A stretch of 64,000 nt of DNA from Thozetella sp. PMI_491 (taxonomy: Eukaryota > Ascomycota > Sordariomycetes > Chaetosphaeriales > Chaetosphaeriaceae). The position numbers and the translations under genes were made by a program. The stretch spans positions 765,244 to 829,243 of the forward strand of contig MU270025.1 of the NCBI GenBank assembly GCA_021432635.1. The letters run 5' to 3'. This document shows positions 46,580 through 58,478 of the stretch, piece by piece (the stretch's first letter is position 1; each line of letters starts with the position of its first letter). A model generated the notes under the pieces. The model was not told the DNA's origin and ran no database searches. It worked only from the letters and a program-made list of their open reading frames with translations.

Positions 46580-47711
46580 TTGTAAAGCCGGGGCAAGTGA
46601 CGGGTTTAGAAGGATATCTTTGCGGTGCACCGAAGGATTCTACGGTGATTCTGCACTCTACTTTAATTGAAGCTCGAGGTTCTTCTCTTTATGTATTGCT
46701 TTGTTCCCTTTAATGACTTGTATCTAAACTATTAAGTCCGTGCTTGTTGTGACCCCGCTGCCCATACGTTCTTGGGGGCTGGCTGAATTACGTGCTTAAC
46801 TCCGCCGGCATGTAGCAAAGCAAAGAACCTGTGCATGCACAATAGCCTATGCCAACTGAAGTGCATCTATCAGCCCTCGTTACCCGATAAGCTCGGGAGC
46901 ACTATCACATAGGTATAGAGCCGGTCCGTTCCACGCAGGGCTTCCTCCTCTTCCTAGCTACGTAATATGGCTACTTGGCTATCATTCTTGCTACCTCCAG
47001 GATCCAGGAGACGGCTGACTAGGCAAAATGTTATGCAAGACACTAGGCCTTATCGAGGGTTGGACACACGCTCGCAGTCGTGCATAGATCGCCGGAGAAA
47101 ACGAGACTTGACTTGTGGCCGGGCTGGGGTGCGGAGATGCGCCTCGGGGATTATCCAATCCCGATATACATATTTAGTCGAGGGTGGTCTTATACTCGAT
47201 GGGATAACTCTTGCATTATCCACTGTCTTTCCAGCGGCCTCGATCTAGCCAATGGTTGGCTCTAGAGGGGACCCATTGAGAGGGCCTTAGAAGGCGATTG
47301 TCATTGGTGGGGAGTGGCGCAGGGCTTACATGATGGCCCTCGAGACCTACGGAATCAATTTGCTTCCGTCAGGTCTGTGCTCCTGTCCGAGCTGACAAAC
47401 AAGCCTGCTACTATCCGTACTGCACCTGACATGGGGCTTGGCGTGTACAACCGTGAACTATGTCCAAAGGGAGCGAGGTCTTAGTCCGCCCCTTAACCTT
47501 TCGATACACAAATGCTCCTCCTAACATTGCGGCTTTAAGCTTTTCTGGGATATGTGCTTGTCCCAACATGCTCTCTTTTGCCTATAGCCCCAGCTCGTAG
47601 GATCTACTCTCTGCTGAGAATCGACATCGCACTCGCGTGCCTCAAACCCTGGCTCGGCTTATACGCACGACGAGGACACTCGAGCGAATCCCTCGCGCCT
47701 TGCAAGACAGT
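46580..47711. promoter_or_regulatory. Divergent promoter region, dehydrogenase / Zn2Cys6 genes
   Basis: About 1.1 kb between divergent genes; no coding sequence recognised. It would hold the promoters of both. Confidence 0.4.
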
Positions 47712-50253
47712 ATGAGCACCTCGATCGGCTCATGGCCCAAGGGCCAACGTACCAACCATGTAGGTCGCCTTGCGGAGGCTGCACCACTGAGGCAAGAGAT
47801 CCGCAAGGATGCAAGCTGCTAATCATGCGCTCCAATAGGCCTGTGCATCGTGTCGCTCAAGGAAGGTGAGCTGTTCACACGCGGCTCCAAGTGCCAATGT
47901 CCCAGGTCTAGTGGGTACTGATGTCGACCTTCTCATGAAAGGCCCGCTGTGACGGCAAGATGCCTGCGTGCTCTTCCTGTACAAAACGCGAACTAGAGTG
48001 CGTATACGGTGAGCTGAAGAGGAGAGGCAAAGGGAAAACGTGAGATTTTAAGAGGCTTCCCTGAGCCGTACATTTGGCTCATATTCGTTTTCTGACGGTG
48101 GAAATTCTTAGACATGCCTATATCCAATCTCTCGAACAGCGACTGGACAAGATGGAGACGCTCCTGACCCCGTCGAGATCAGTGTCCGATGGGGCCTCCA
48201 GTGAGGCCGGTGGCTCAGCCCCGGAGCTAGGTGAATCACTGGATGAGATCGTGCCTGAGCTGGAGGCTACTATGGATGCTGCGAAAGGCGTGACGTTGTC
48301 GGAGCCAAGCGAGAGCATCACAGGCCAGGCCGCAGTGACCGGGCTGCTTAGCCACGTGGCACCGACATCACTGAGCTCTGGGTCTCACGAGCCAGACAGA
48401 AATGCCACTCCGAAGGCAAAACTGAAACCTCCGCCGGCCTTGCTGCAAATGATGAGCACCGCGACGACAGCGATCCAACTGAGAGACAGCATGCGTCTGC
48501 CTCAAGCTCGTACGAGCAGGCCGGTGCATGCCCATCTCCCGCCGCCATTCGAAGCTCGGGCGCTGATCAGGTACTTCCTCGAGGATATCAATCCGTATCT
48601 ACCGATATTTCAGAACGACTCCATCATGGCGCTGCTCAGTGAACGGTTTCCCGTGGATCAAGACTCGGAGGAGCCAGGGTGGTGGGCGACCATCAATGCG
48701 ATATATGGCACGGGCCTGGTGCACAGGTTACAGAACGGAGAGGTCGGCGAGTTCACGAAAGTGCCATGGGCTTATTTCAAGAACGCTTTCTCCGTCTATA
48801 GCGAACTCGCTAGCGTCAAGCCCAGCATCCCGCGCATCCAGGCGCTGCTCGCCATAGCTAGATTTCTCAACGAAACCGCCGACACGAGGACTGCCCCTCT
48901 CGTCGTCTCCACTGCAGTACACATGATACGGATGCTGGGCCTGGACCAGGAGGATAACAGCCGGACCGAAACCGAAGCTGAAGCAGAGCAAAGGAGGCAG
49001 ATCTATTGGGTGGCACGCATCCTCGATACCGAGTCTAGCATCAAGGGTGGACTTCGCCCGACGCTCGGCCACGACGAGTGTGACGTTGAGCTCCCCAGCG
49101 GCCGGCTGGTGGACGGTATCCAGGTCGCCCCCGGCCATGTTCTCCCACACACGGCGGCAAAGGACATCTTTAATCTGAGAGCGAAGTTAAGTGTGATCCA
49201 GGCGAGAGCCCACACACTATCTTTATCAATTGCCCGGGGGCGCACGAAGAAAAATATCAGAGAAGAACTCCAGCAACTACACGAGGCACTAGAAGCTTGG
49301 CGGCGCAGCGTTCCGGAGGGGATCCGCCCCCGGTGTGACGGCATCGGCACGTATGGGGTGCTGGAGTGGCATGTGGCTTCACTACACCTTGCATTCTACG
49401 CCTGCGCAGATCTCATGTACCGGATGAAGTTCAAAGTGGAGGCCTTGGCCTTGGATGTAGATCCCGTGCTGCTCGGCACGACAGACACATCGACCCGTCC
49501 TCTAAGCCACTACGCTGGCGCGGCACGAGCGACCCTCGGCATGATGGATCACATGGATCTTCCCACCTTCGTGGATACGTGGTGAGTGCGCGAGAAATTA
49601 GGTACAAAGGAGAAGAGACTAACAGGCAGGAGGCGGGCGTTTTACCATCTTCTCTGCGCCGCCATCTCGCTACTCACTGTCATCGCTGAGGCTCCATCGA
49701 GTCTTGATGCCCTGTCGGACATTCTGCTTCTGCGGTCGCTCGTACGATATGTGACCCGCCTTCGCCTCAGTGAAAACCACGACATCGGGCGACTCATGGG
49801 CGGCTTAACCCTCATCGCATGGGCGGCGGAAACGGCCTTGGCCCAAGCCAACAACTGCCAGGGATGTCAGTGTATATCTCCTACAGCCAACACAACAGGG
49901 GCGTGCATGACATTATTTTCCAGGGAATTGATACAGGTGAGCTCGGACCACTCTCTCAAGGTCTGTGGATAACATGGCACGTACGGATACTGACTGTGTG
50001 GTAGGATCTGGTTGCGCGGCTGTCGCAGACAGTTGACTTCATGCAACTCACGCAGGGGCTAGTGGGCAACGTGCCTCGGCTTAACGATGCAGCATGCGCC
50101 GTCTTCTCAAGAACCATACTACAGGCTATGGGGAATCCCGAATGCGAGCCTTACCTCTTCTCCCCAGATTCGCTCCGGCCCTCCACCTACGGCTTCGGTG
50201 TTGTAGCGCAGCAGACGAGTGAGAACGCACCGCCCCCGACCTTGCCGTCTTGA
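47712..50253 (+). CDS. Zn2Cys6 fungal-specific transcription factor
   Basis: Exons 47712-47759, 47839-47865, 47942-48039, 48112-49581, 49630-49936 and 50005-50253 give 732 aa. The binuclear zinc cluster is Cys18-x2-Cys21-x6-Cys28-x6-Cys35-x2-Cys38-x6-Cys45. It is pieced together from exons 2 and 3; exon 2 is just 27 nt. A basic linker and a short coiled-coil-like segment (YIQSLEQRLDKMETLL) follow, as usual for dimerising regulators. The fungal_trans middle homology region runs from about 200 to 600 (LIRYFLEDINPYLPIFQ onward). The stretch at the end of exon 5 (about 49850-49920) is less conserved-looking and may hide another intron. It precedes an MFS transporter gene on the same strand by 482 bp and is probably a local pathway regulator. 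Confidence 0.85.
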
Positions 50254-50735
50254 GCTGCCTGCTGCGCTGCGTATGGGTCGTCCAGGATTTTGATGGTTTG
50301 AGAGAGAGTTTTTATTTGAAGCCTTGACAAAGAAAAGGGGCAATATTGCGCGAATACTGGACCTAGAATTGGTGGGTGGCTTCTGGATAAGACCGGCTAC
50401 GGTTTGGAAGGCTTGCCCCTGGGACTGTCTGTAAATAACCATATACAGTGCATACCTAGGTACCATGCACAGTGGTTTAAGGGCCAAAGGCGCTATTCGA
50501 TTCCCCTGTACCGCCAATTTGTAGCACTGCCGGGCTAAGCGGTAACACAGAAACGCCCCTCCAATGAACCTAGGCGAGACAGAGTGGGGCAGAATCCACC
50601 TACCCCATGGCCTTATCTTTGCCTCACGAGACCTTGTCATATCTCCCTTTCTGCAACAGATCGAGGATTACCACCGTCTAACTACCGGCTTCGTGGCTGC
50701 CTTCCGCGTCTAAATTGATCGCGGCGCTCACCACG
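50254..50735. promoter_or_regulatory. Spacer and promoter of the MFS transporter gene
   Basis: 482 bp; nothing coding seen. Confidence 0.4.
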
Positions 50736-52456
50736 ATGTCGGATGACCCTAAGCTCATAGTGCAGACCAGTAGCGAGGAAGTCGGCACCGGCGGCGGGCC
50801 AGACCATCCCCTAGCCGGCTCCTCCACCCCTCCCGACGGGGCTGCTGCGCCGGGCCCGGGCACCTCGAGATGGCGCGGAATCGGGCCCTTGCTGCTCCTC
50901 CTCGCACTGGTGAATCTGGCGTGGAGCCTTTATCAGCTCCCCTTAAACCGCGTCGTCGAGCGGTCGCTGTGTCGCGACTATTACCTGCGCCATGATCGGT
51001 CCCGGCTTGGGCCAGATGGATACCCAGACGAGCGCCACTGCAAGGTAGACGAGGTCCAGCAAGGCATGGGCTGGATCCAGGGATTGATGGAGACGACTTG
51101 GATTGGAGGGGGTGAGTCTACCCGTGTTCTGTTCTCCCGGTCGCTGTTGTCCCCTCGCTCACCCAGAACCCTAGACTGTATCATGACGATTCCCCTCGTC
51201 TGCCTCGCTGGCAGGTATGGGTATCGGCCTCTGCTCTGGCTAAATCTTGTACCCCGATTCGTCATGTTGGCCTGGCCCTTGACGGTCGGATACTTTGATG
51301 CCTTGCTGCCCCTCAAGGCCATCCTGGTCGCTCCGCTGTCGTCCGTGCTTGGCGGGGATTGTGTGTTCAACTCGATCGTGTATTCGCTCGTTGCAGGAAT
51401 GACTGATGATCCCGTCACGAGGTATGTCGAGACGATTTGTGATTCGGTAGCGGGGGACGATAATAGCTAACAGCTCGTAGAGCCACGTACTTCGCCCAGA
51501 TGAGCGCCGTGACTGCCATCTTCTCCTTGCAGCTAGGCCCGGCTATAGCCTCCGCTACTATGAGCGTCCTGCTCTGGCTGCCCTTCTTGATCGGCATGGT
51601 GTTGCTGGTGATTGCTGTTCCCTTGGTTACCATGCTCCCTGCGCGGCCTGGAGAGCACCACGAGTCGGAGGGAAGGGCATCGGAGCGCCGTGCGCTTCTC
51701 TCCGCGCAGCACAGCGACGATCCGCCTTCGCATGGGCCCCTGAGTGAATCCATCGCCGCGCAATTTTTATCCCTCAAGACCATCGTTGCCACACACCCCC
51801 GCAACTTCAGCCTCCTGCTCTGCTCTTTCTTCCTCACCGCCCTCGCCAGCTCTGATACGAAGCTCCTGCCCCAGTACATATCCAAGCGCTACGGCTGGCG
51901 GTTCGTGTCGATCGGTTATCTGCTATCAGTGAAGGCTGTCTTCAACTTCACGCTCCTGACCGTCGTCATTCCCCACCTCCTTCGCCTGGCCTCGCGGCGC
52001 GCAGACGCGAGGCGGCAGGGCGAGTCTGCCGACACGGCGACCTTGCGCCGCGCACTCTTGTGTCTCGTGCTCTCGATCCTCGGCGCTCTGGCTATTGGGC
52101 TGGCCCCTACCATCTGGCTCCTCGTTCCCTCTCTCTTCCTCTATGCCCTCGGCGCTGCACTTCCCATCTTCACCTACTCGCTGCTCAAATCGCAGGATGT
52201 CTCGCCGGATCACCATGAGACGGCGGCGGGTTCCATCGCCCTGAGCGGCCAGATCTTCTCCATCGTTATGATGGTGAAGACGGTGGGCTCTCTGCTTGGG
52301 GCGCCGCTGATGGCGACGCTATGGGTCCGCGGCATCGCGGCTGGCGGTGCCGGTCTGGGCATCCCGTACTTTATGAGCGCAATCTGCTACGCAGCCGCCA
52401 CTGCCGTCGCGAGGAGTATCAGAGTGGGAATGAATCGTCCGTCATTTCCTGCGTAG
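50736..52456 (+). CDS. Major facilitator superfamily transporter
   Basis: Exons 50736-51111, 51175-51421 and 51481-52456 give 532 aa. A hydrophilic Gly/Pro-rich N-terminus (1-45) is followed by about 12 predicted membrane helices in two halves: GIGPLLLLLALVNLAWSLY begins the first, and LLCSFFLTALASS begins the second after a charged central loop (about 300-345). The loop between helices one and two carries LNRVVERSLCRDYY, seen in many fungal cluster-associated MFS proteins. After the loop comes DCIMTIPLVCLAGRYGYRPLLW, the position of the MFS signature. The first intron is a multiple of three without stops, so an unspliced reading is also open; the spliced form restores the D-x-x-MTIPL motif. 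The protein is likely an exporter of a small molecule, with the substrate unknown. Confidence 0.88.
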
Positions 52457-52616
52457 CGACCGCAGTGACCAATATCGTACTGTATATACTTCTTTATAGA
52501 CACACATTATATATCCAATCCCTGGCCATCGTTGCCGAAAAGCCAATTCGCTGTGAAATGTTCTACACGCCGCCTTACAGAGCCCCTTCCACCCTCATGC
52601 TTCACCAGCTTAGGTG

Positions 52617-53375
52617 TTAGGCGACGGCGACGGCGCTCCAAGCCTTGAGGTTGTCCCTCACTTCGTTCATGGCCTCTATTTCTTCGTCGTTGTATTTCGC
52701 AAACTTCCCCTCGGCCAGTTCGGCGATGACAGCATAGCCCTCGTCGTTAAGTCTCTTCGCCTCGTCATACTTCCCCTGCTTCGCGAGCGCCTCCATTAAG
52801 GCGCGCCTGCTCCCGAGCTCCTGCGGCGAGGGCCCGGGGCCGAGCATCGGGTTCGCCCGCAGAAGCTCGGGCATGCCGCGGGCCATCTGCTCGGCCTCGG
52901 CCGGCTTCCCACCTTGCAGGTACCACCAAGTGAGATTGCTTCTAGCCAACAGATTGACTGGCCCCTTGATTTCGGGGTCGATGCCCAGCTCGTAGCGCTT
53001 CTTCCAGACATCGAGCTGCCGCACGTAGCGGTCCTCCACAGCTTGATATCTGTTGGTCTCGCCCTCAAGACACGCGAGGAGATTGTCGGCGCTGGACCAC
53101 TGGAGCCACTGGTCGCGCGGCAGGGCCTCGGGGGCCTCAGCGGCGAGCACAGGACGGGCGGCTAGCTCAGCCTTAGCGACGGCGTAGAGCTGCTCCCTCA
53201 TCTCTGCTTGCGACAGAGACGGGTCTAGAGGGAGGGCGGTGACCTCGTCAACGGTGAAGACCTTGAGGAACTGCCGGCTGATGTGCTTGTAGTTGTCGTC
53301 GAGCTTATCCCAGAACTTGCCCTTCGGGACGGCCGACTCCCACGGGAATCGCTGAAATTTTTGGTCTTCAGACAT
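52617..53375 (-). CDS. Helical protein with possible TPR-like repeats, unknown function
   Basis: Single exon, 252 aa, no signal peptide or membrane helix. The N-terminus is MSEDQKFQRFPWESAVPKGK. The protein is rich in Ala/Leu/Glu and predicted mostly helical. The segments NLLARSNLTWWYLQGGKPAEAEQMARGMPELLR and SRRALMEALAKQGKYDEAKRLNDEGYAVIAEL (read in parts) have the G-K-Y/P-x-E-A pattern of tetratricopeptide repeats. Proteins of this kind occur beside fungal metabolic clusters, but I know of no assigned role. Its stop is 160 bp from the convergent MFS gene. Confidence 0.78.
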   Translation of the reverse strand: MSEDQKFQRFPWESAVPKGKFWDKLDDNYKHISRQFLKVFTVDEVTALPLDPSLSQAEMREQLYAVAKAELAARPVLAAEAPEALPRDQWLQWSSADNLLACLEGETNRYQAVEDRYVRQLDVWKKRYELGIDPEIKGPVNLLARSNLTWWYLQGGKPAEAEQMARGMPELLRANPMLGPGPSPQELGSRRALMEALAKQGKYDEAKRLNDEGYAVIAELAEGKFAKYNDEEIEAMNEVRDNLKAWSAVAVA

Positions 53376-54153
53376 GTTGGCACTTTAAAAGTGATGGTGA
53401 TCGGTGACTTCAGTATTTCTTCCACCGCACGAGGATGGGCCGAGTGTGGCGGGCTGCGCAAGACTGGGCTGCCACCAACAATGGGAATGAAGCCGACTGG
53501 GCGCCTTTATATGCACCGCAGGATGCATGATTTATGTTTTATTGCGGCACTGGAGGTTCGGTTCTGGATTTTTTGGCGTGAAATTTGAGAGGTTTGGGAC
53601 CTAGGCAGACGAGACATGCTACCGGGATGTGGAAGGTCAACAGAGAAACGTTTCCGGGGCGACTTTTTGCTTCCGCAGTCCGGGGCCAGTAAAACGGCAC
53701 CGAAAAGGAACAAAAGTACCTATAGTGATTGCTAGCCGGCGCCTCGCATAAAGTGCCACAGGGTGGGTAGGTGCTTGGCTGTTCTGCCGTCTGTTGGCAC
53801 ACACGACACTAGCTTAGGCCGCCAGGCACCAAGATTCGGCGGACCTTCACCTTTAATTCGGGTGCCTCATCGCCTCGGAGATCCAGGCATCCTCAAAACA
53901 TCAACCGTCTGCCCCATTGCTTCCCAGGCAGCCGCCACTAGACCGTCCGGACCGTCGATTTCCCTGAACAAGCTTGCTTGTCCGGATGGTTACGGATCTG
54001 CTGGCACTATGTGCCCCAATTCGAGACGACACACTCCGCGAAAGGGGCCGTGAAAGGGCCGCCGCCCGGCCGCCCGGAGGGGATTCCTTCGCCGGTGCCT
54101 ATTGAGATAAGATACAATCCTGCTACCATGGGCGCTCTGCAAATTTTTATAGG

Positions 54154-54155
<2 letters not shown>
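53376..54155. other. Divergent intergenic region, left part
   Basis: Promoter side of the helical-protein gene. No gene recognised. Confidence 0.45.

Positions 54156-54185
<30 letters not shown>
54156..54185. repeat. Homopolymer tract of 30 T
   Basis: An uninterrupted run of 30 thymines, preceded by GGGG, in the spacer between divergent genes. It is by far the longest homopolymer in the window. It could be a poly(dA:dT) nucleosome-excluding promoter element or the relic of a retrocopied poly(A) tail. No adjacent retroelement sequence or target duplication was seen. Confidence 0.8.
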
Positions 54186-54754
54186 CACCTGCATGGCGGA
54201 ACGAGATGCTCGACTGGAAGATGCCTCAGATCCCACTTACTCTGCAGCGATTTATTAGGCCAAGGTGGCAGCACCTCTCTACGCTGGCGCGACGACACTT
54301 GGTTGAGGCAACGTCTAGAAAGGCAAGTAGGCCAGCTAACTCATGCGTGCCCTAAGGTGCCAGCCTGAGTCAGCCCTGCTGTCTACTGTATAATACAGGC
54401 TTTGTAAATGTGGGCCAGCTCTCTTGGCATATACAGCACATGCTGGACTCCCTGAGACGCTGGCGACATGAGGAATGGGTTGACCTCTAATAAAGTGCGT
54501 ATTGTATAGCGGCCTGTTGTGCTGATGCTCCGGGTGACCCCGCTCAAAGGGCGCGGCTGCGTATAACGTCATCCAAGCACGAGACCCCCTTAGCTGTCCA
54601 ACCTAAGACACAATAGCAAGAGTACCTAAGGCTGACGGTTTACCCCCCCGCCTGTTCCACCGCGATCGACCCCCTATAGGAGTCGCGCATCGAGAATAAG
54701 ACTACAAGCCAACCTCGAAACAATCACTGCCGGGTCCTGCCTGTGATTTCTAGA
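54186..54754. other. Divergent intergenic region, right part
   Basis: Promoter side of the nitronate monooxygenase gene; no coding sequence recognised. Confidence 0.4.
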
Positions 54755-56246
54755 ATGCCGCGCTCCAAGGAAACAGAGAAGGAGCGGAGCCTGCTCAATG
54801 CATGGTTTCCCCACACTCGAAACCCCGTCATCGCCAGCGCCCCGATGCTAGAGTATGCAAATGGCACACTCGCAGCCCAGGTCTCCAAGGCTGGCGGTCT
54901 AGGTAAGTCCTACTACGGCTGCTAGGGACATCCTGTGAGCCTTCCGTCTGAACCACCACTGACATGCCCCTTCAGGCGTCGTTCCTGGTGGATTTCTCTT
55001 CACCCCCGATAGCCCCCAGCTGGTCACGCTTGCGCAGGAGCTCCGAACAGCACGCAAAATTCTAGGCCTCGAAGAGCAGCCGTTGACGCCCATTCCCGTG
55101 GCTGTCGGATTCCTCTTGTTCCACGAGAGCATCTCGCAGTTTGAGACCACGGTCCTGCCGCTGCTCCAGGAACATAGCCCGCAAGCGGTATGGCTGTTCG
55201 CTCACAAGCCGCAAGATGCTGCGGTGGTGCGAGACATCATTGAGGTGTTGCAACACTCGGGCATCCTCGCCATTTGTACGTCTACGCCAGATAATACCGA
55301 CCACCCCAAGTGAACCCCGCTTGATGTGCCCTGAGCCTCTCGCTGAACCTTGCTTCTAGGCCAGGTAGGAAACGTGGAGGCCGCGCGCCAGGCAACTCGG
55401 GACGGTGCGGATATTATCGTCGCGCAAGGAGCCGACGCCGGTGGCCACCAGTGGGTTCAATCCTCTGGCTTGATTAGCCTTGTCCCTGAAGTGCGCACCA
55501 TGCTGGACACGGAGTTCCCTGGTCGCCAAGTTGCCCTGCTGGCTGCCGGCGGCATCGTGGAGGGACGGGGTGTTGCTGCGGCGCTGACTCTGGGTGAGTG
55601 GGCCAACCGACACCGATTCTCGTGATTGTTTATAAGCATTCGTCTAACCAATAACAGGAGCCGATGGTGTCGTCATGGGAACTCGAGTACGTTTTATCAC
55701 CGCCCCTAGGCGCCCAGTCGCGAAATAGATTGACGCTAATAGCAGACACCTAGTTCCTCATCGCTAAGGAGGCCTCGACCCCTGAGTTTCATCGTAACGC
55801 GGTGACGGAAGCTGTGGATGGTGGCGCTTCCACCGTCAAGTGAGATCACCGCCGTTGTCTTCGCCCTCGATGCGGCGGGAGGTACTGACATGCCGATAGG
55901 TCGACATTCCACGACGACTTGAACAACATGAACATTTGGCCTAGCACGTACGACGGTCGGGCTATTGTGACCGAGTCGTACAAGGACCATCTCGCCGGGT
56001 TGTCCCTCGAGGAAAACTTGAAGAAGTTTGCGGAGGCCAAGGAGGCGGACGATGCCTCGAGATTTATCATGTGGGCGTATGTGAACCCGTCTGCGCACTT
56101 TGATCGAGTTATGATTAACTAACCGATGTTCTCACAGGGGTGCTGGCGTTGGTCTTGTGAAAGAGGCGCTGCCGGCCGGTGACATCGTGAGGAAAACGCG
56201 CGAAGAGGCTATTGCGAGGATGCAGGCCCTTCAGTCACTGTTCTGA
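54755..56246 (+). CDS. Nitronate monooxygenase (2-nitropropane dioxygenase family)
   Basis: FMN-dependent oxidation of alkyl nitronates, used to detoxify nitro compounds such as propionate-3-nitronate or to process nitro intermediates. Exons 54755-54902, 54976-55275, 55360-55593, 55658-55686, 55754-55839, 55900-56076 and 56138-56246 give 360 aa. Family landmarks are NPVIASAPMLEYANGTLAAQ near the N-terminus, SKAGGLGVVPGGFLF, QGADAGGHQ (flavin/phosphate region with the active-site His), LLAAGGIVEGRGVAAAL and GADGVVMGTRFLIAKEA, then WAGAGVGLVKE near the end. Seven exons, with exon 4 only 29 nt; all junctions restore these motifs. It sits between the helical protein and the carboxylesterase, within the accessory block. 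Confidence 0.9.
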
Positions 56247-56545
56247 TTTCTCAGGTGAAGTCCGAAGTGCCCAAGTGGTTACCATCGAGCCTGTTCATAT
56301 GTCCGAGAATATATACCTTCCTCTCCGCAAATTAGTTTTGTTGGTCAGTCCCTTTGAAGACTTTATGCCAGGCGGCCAGTAACCAAGCCAAATGAGAACC
56401 TACTGGGGTATCGGGGTATTTACTGGATGATGGATTTTTGCATAAACCGGTTTGATTTAGAGCTCGCAAAGCTTCAGGGCAAACGATCTTTTGGCAGTGG
56501 CAAGAGCAAGACATCATGGGTATTCATATGGTTCGCTAAGCTACA

Positions 56546-58478
56546 CTAAAACAAAACGACAATGGCAACTGCGAACAGCACGCACAAAAAGCCCAACTCC
56601 CGCGCGGCGGCGCCTCTAAGCCCGCCGTTTGTGTTTGTATTTGTGTTTGTCGCACTCGGTGTTGTACCTGTTGTTGTCTGCGTCGACTGTGCCGTCTGGT
56701 TAGCGGCCGTGGCAGCTACCCCGACCGCGATCTTGTCCCAGAAATCGCACATGGAGTAGTCAACTGTGTCGACCTTGGCCTCGTCCCCAAATACGATGCC
56801 CTTCGACTCGTTGGCCGAGAAGGCCGGCCAACCTGCGCCGGGGTCGGACGAGGCGGCCATGCTCGCCCAGGCGTTCTGCACGTAGCTAGAGAGCGCCTGC
56901 TCGGTGGCATTGAGGGTGCAGTTTCCACCGCCCGGCAGGTTATCGAACACGCCGAACACGAACGGGAGCTCTGCGGTGTGGGTAGCGCCGATCAGAGGCA
57001 GGGCCCCCTGAGGCACCCCGCTCACCCACGAACAGCTCGGGGTGTGGTTGAAGAGGTAGGTGTACACGGGCACGCCCTGCTTCGCGGCAAGCAAGGCGCG
57101 CCGGGTCGGGCAGCGGTAGGAATAGTAGGTCATGATTGTCGACATGGCGTTGAATACGGCGTTGATGGAGCTGTCGAAGCTGGACGCAGGGTAGCTCGCG
57201 TTGATGGTGCTGGCGTACGGGCCGAAGTTGCTGGTCAGGAAGCGATCGTAGTGCGTCTCGTTCAGAAGGCCGAAGCTGGCCTTGAACTGGCCAAGAACGA
57301 ATATGGAGCCCTCGTTGGCGGCCGTGCCGATGATGGCGGGCACCTGGACCCCGGCCTTGGACGGGAGCGTGGGCACCACTTTGCCGTCCACAACGGGGCC
57401 CCATAGCGTACCATATCCTTCATGGTTGATCAGGGAAGGCGCTGTCACGGTATCGCTGCCGTAGTTGGGCAGGTTCATGGCGGTCTGATTGAGCACCTCG
57501 GGCGTCTTGGAACGGAGGCATGCGAGCTGGACTCCAGGTTAGCGCAAGCGCAACGACGCCAACGGATGGCAGGAGGTCACTCACATCGGACTTGCTGCAG
57601 TTCAGCTGGGACGCATAAAACTCGTAAAACTTTTGCGCTTCGGCAATTGTCTCTGTGTCACGCCCGGCGCCGGACTCGAGGATGACGGAGCTGATCAGAG
57701 ACGGAGCCTGCGGCAGGGTCGCGATAGTGAAGGAATTCTCTGCACCCGCCGACTGCCCGTAGAGAAGGACTCGCTTCTGTGCGCGTCCATATGTGTCAGT
57801 AAATCCTGTGGCCAGGCGGTGCTTCCCAAGAGGTACCCACCTTGTCGCCTCCAAAGGCTTCAATATTCTCCTGCACCCATTGGAGGGCAAGGAGCTGGTC
57901 TTGTAGTGCGTAATTGCCCTCGAGACCGGCCGCCTGCAGAGCCATCCAGCCTAGAGGCCCGAGACGGTAGTTGACATTCACCTGGATGACATCCGTGGAC
58001 GAGTGGCAGCCGTCATATAGAGAATTAGAGATGCCTCCTGCAGCGTTGCTGCCGCCGTAGAGCCACACTTTGACGGGCAGCGGGTCAGCGCCCTGCGTCG
58101 TGGCGTTGGCTGGGACCCAAATGTCCAGGTAGAGACTGGCCCGGCTCGTCAGCCTCCCAGCTTCTGCTAGATATGACCTCTTGGCTTGACTTACCAGTCT
58201 TCCGACTGCTCCTCGATCTCGATGAAGGTGGTGGTGAACTGTAGACATGCCGGCGCCGGCTTGGTGGCGTCTAAGGTGCCATTGTAGGCTCGGTCGAAGG
58301 ATTTCGGGGCAGCAAACCGGCCGTCGCCCACGGGCGGTTCGGCATAGGGGATGGACAGGAAGTAATTGATGTCCTTGGACGCGCACTTTGCGCCTTGGAG
58401 CGTGCCGTTGGCGACCTTGACGGACGGCGCTGACTGCGCGGCGACGGCCCCGGCGAGGGCAAATATCTCGAACTTCAT
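56546..58478 (-). CDS. Type-B carboxylesterase/lipase, secreted and probably GPI-anchored
   Basis: Minus-strand exons 58478-58195, 58135-57841, 57776-57585 and 57526-56546 give 583 aa. A signal peptide (about 1-14) is followed by the alpha/beta-hydrolase fold of the type-B carboxylesterase family: DCLYLDIWVP, the oxyanion-loop area WLYGGSNAAGG, VNYRLGPLGW, nucleophile elbow GQSAG (Ser202), acid residue in AANEGS and catalytic His in GATHTAELPF. After residue about 535 comes a Thr/Asn/Ser-rich stretch with alternating TNTNTN, then a hydrophobic C-terminus (LGFLCVLFAVAIVVLF). Together these are the usual signal for GPI anchoring to the membrane or cell wall. It may hydrolyse an ester outside the cell, but the natural substrate is unknown. 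Confidence 0.9.
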
